In this document: positions 34,337 to 34,483 of the stretch, in pieces
How positions within the stretch are numbered: the first letter of the stretch is position 1
How the letters are laid out: every line of letters starts with the position of its first letter
Assembly: GCA_025454075.1 (NCBI GenBank)
Contig: JALOPD010000020.1
Coordinates: forward strand, 1 to 34,483
From: Desulfobacterales bacterium
GTDB lineage: Bacteria; Desulfobacterota; Desulfobacteria; Desulfobacterales; UBA2174_A
Direction of reading: 5' to 3'
DNA: 34,483 nt
The notes under the pieces: generated by a model
Seen by the model: only the letters and a program-made list of their open reading frames with translations
Database searches by the model: none
What the model was told of the DNA's origin: nothing
Made by a program: the position numbers and the translations under genes

Positions 34337-34365
34337 TAAGGATTCCGCCTACGGCGGAATCCTTA
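34337..34365. repeat. Strong stem-loop covering the nuoD stop codon
   Basis: TAAGGATTCCGCC (34337-34349), loop TAC, GGCGGAATCCTTA (34353-34365): a 13-bp perfect stem. On the minus strand it begins with the TAA of nuoD. The sequence after it is not T-rich, so it is more likely an mRNA stability or processing element than a terminator. Confidence 0.75.
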
Positions 34366-34483
34366 TCGGTCGATGTCGGGCAGGATGTAGTCCACCGAGC
34401 CGATGACCGCGATGAGATCGGCGATGGTTTCGCCGCGCGTCAGGATCGGCATCACCTGCACGTTGGCAAACCCCGGCCCGCGC
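34363..34483 (-). CDS. nuoD: NADH-quinone oxidoreductase subunit D (or C/D), C-terminal end only
   Basis: The last 39 residues read RGPGFANVQVMPILTRGETI then ADLIAVIGSVDYILPDIDR and stop. This matches the conserved C terminus of the 49-kDa quinone-site subunit (ADLIAVIGSVDYILPxVDR). The rest lies beyond the window. A fused NuoCD cannot be excluded. Confidence 0.9.
   Translation of the reverse strand, partial: RGPGFANVQVMPILTRGETIADLIAVIGSVDYILPDIDR

Overview
The window looks like a high-GC chromosomal segment from an anaerobic bacterium of the former Deltaproteobacteria (Desulfobacterota, perhaps a sulfate reducer or relative). The reasons are an activator-type ATPase of the 2-hydroxyacyl-CoA dehydratase class, a propionyl-CoA-type carboxylase gene pair, a sigma-54 two-component system and a full-size complex I operon, all in strongly GC-biased codons. 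The taxonomic call is inference. No rRNA, tRNA, CRISPR array or insertion sequence was recognised.

Left part (1-11490): the Gly/Arg-rich tail of an RNA-binding-type protein with a terminator, a protein with two helix-turn-helix domains joined by an Ala/Pro/Lys linker (minus), and a Cys/Met-metabolism PLP enzyme (minus). Rightward genes follow: a membrane sensor kinase, its sigma-54 response regulator, a 1045-residue protein with two activator ATPase domains plus a cysteine-rich dehydratase-like region, and its 462-residue companion. After these lies a start-less gene fragment.

Middle part (11522-22322): a biotin carboxylase/BCCP subunit and a carboxyltransferase subunit (minus), a DNA polymerase X gene reduced to its two ends, a secreted small protein coupled to a Nudix hydrolase and a short upstream reading frame (minus), cyclopropane fatty acid synthase and a GNAT acetyltransferase (plus), a CLC chloride carrier with CBS domains and a less GC-rich codon style (plus), then an old-yellow-enzyme-type oxidoreductase and a small helical protein (minus).

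Right part (22398-34483): one leftward operon in the order nuoD(partial)-E-F-G-H-I-J-K-L-M-N, encoding a proton-translocating NADH:quinone oxidoreductase with an NADH module that resembles the E. coli one. The J-K-L-M-N genes are tightly packed. The D/E, G/H, H/I and I/J spacers carry strong inverted repeats. As written, this operon is damaged in three places: a 19-bp perfect tandem duplication shifts frame in nuoF, the nuoF stop and nuoG start are both missing at their junction, and a few codons are lost with a frameshift in nuoM. With the deleted polX and two gene fragments, small lesions are unusually dense. Either this is real decay of complex I or the assembly has errors; raw reads would decide.

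The best candidate for a little-described system is the tandem activator ATPase plus cysteine-rich companion (6727-11283), which sits without an obvious classical dehydratase and directly downstream of a sigma-54 two-component pair.
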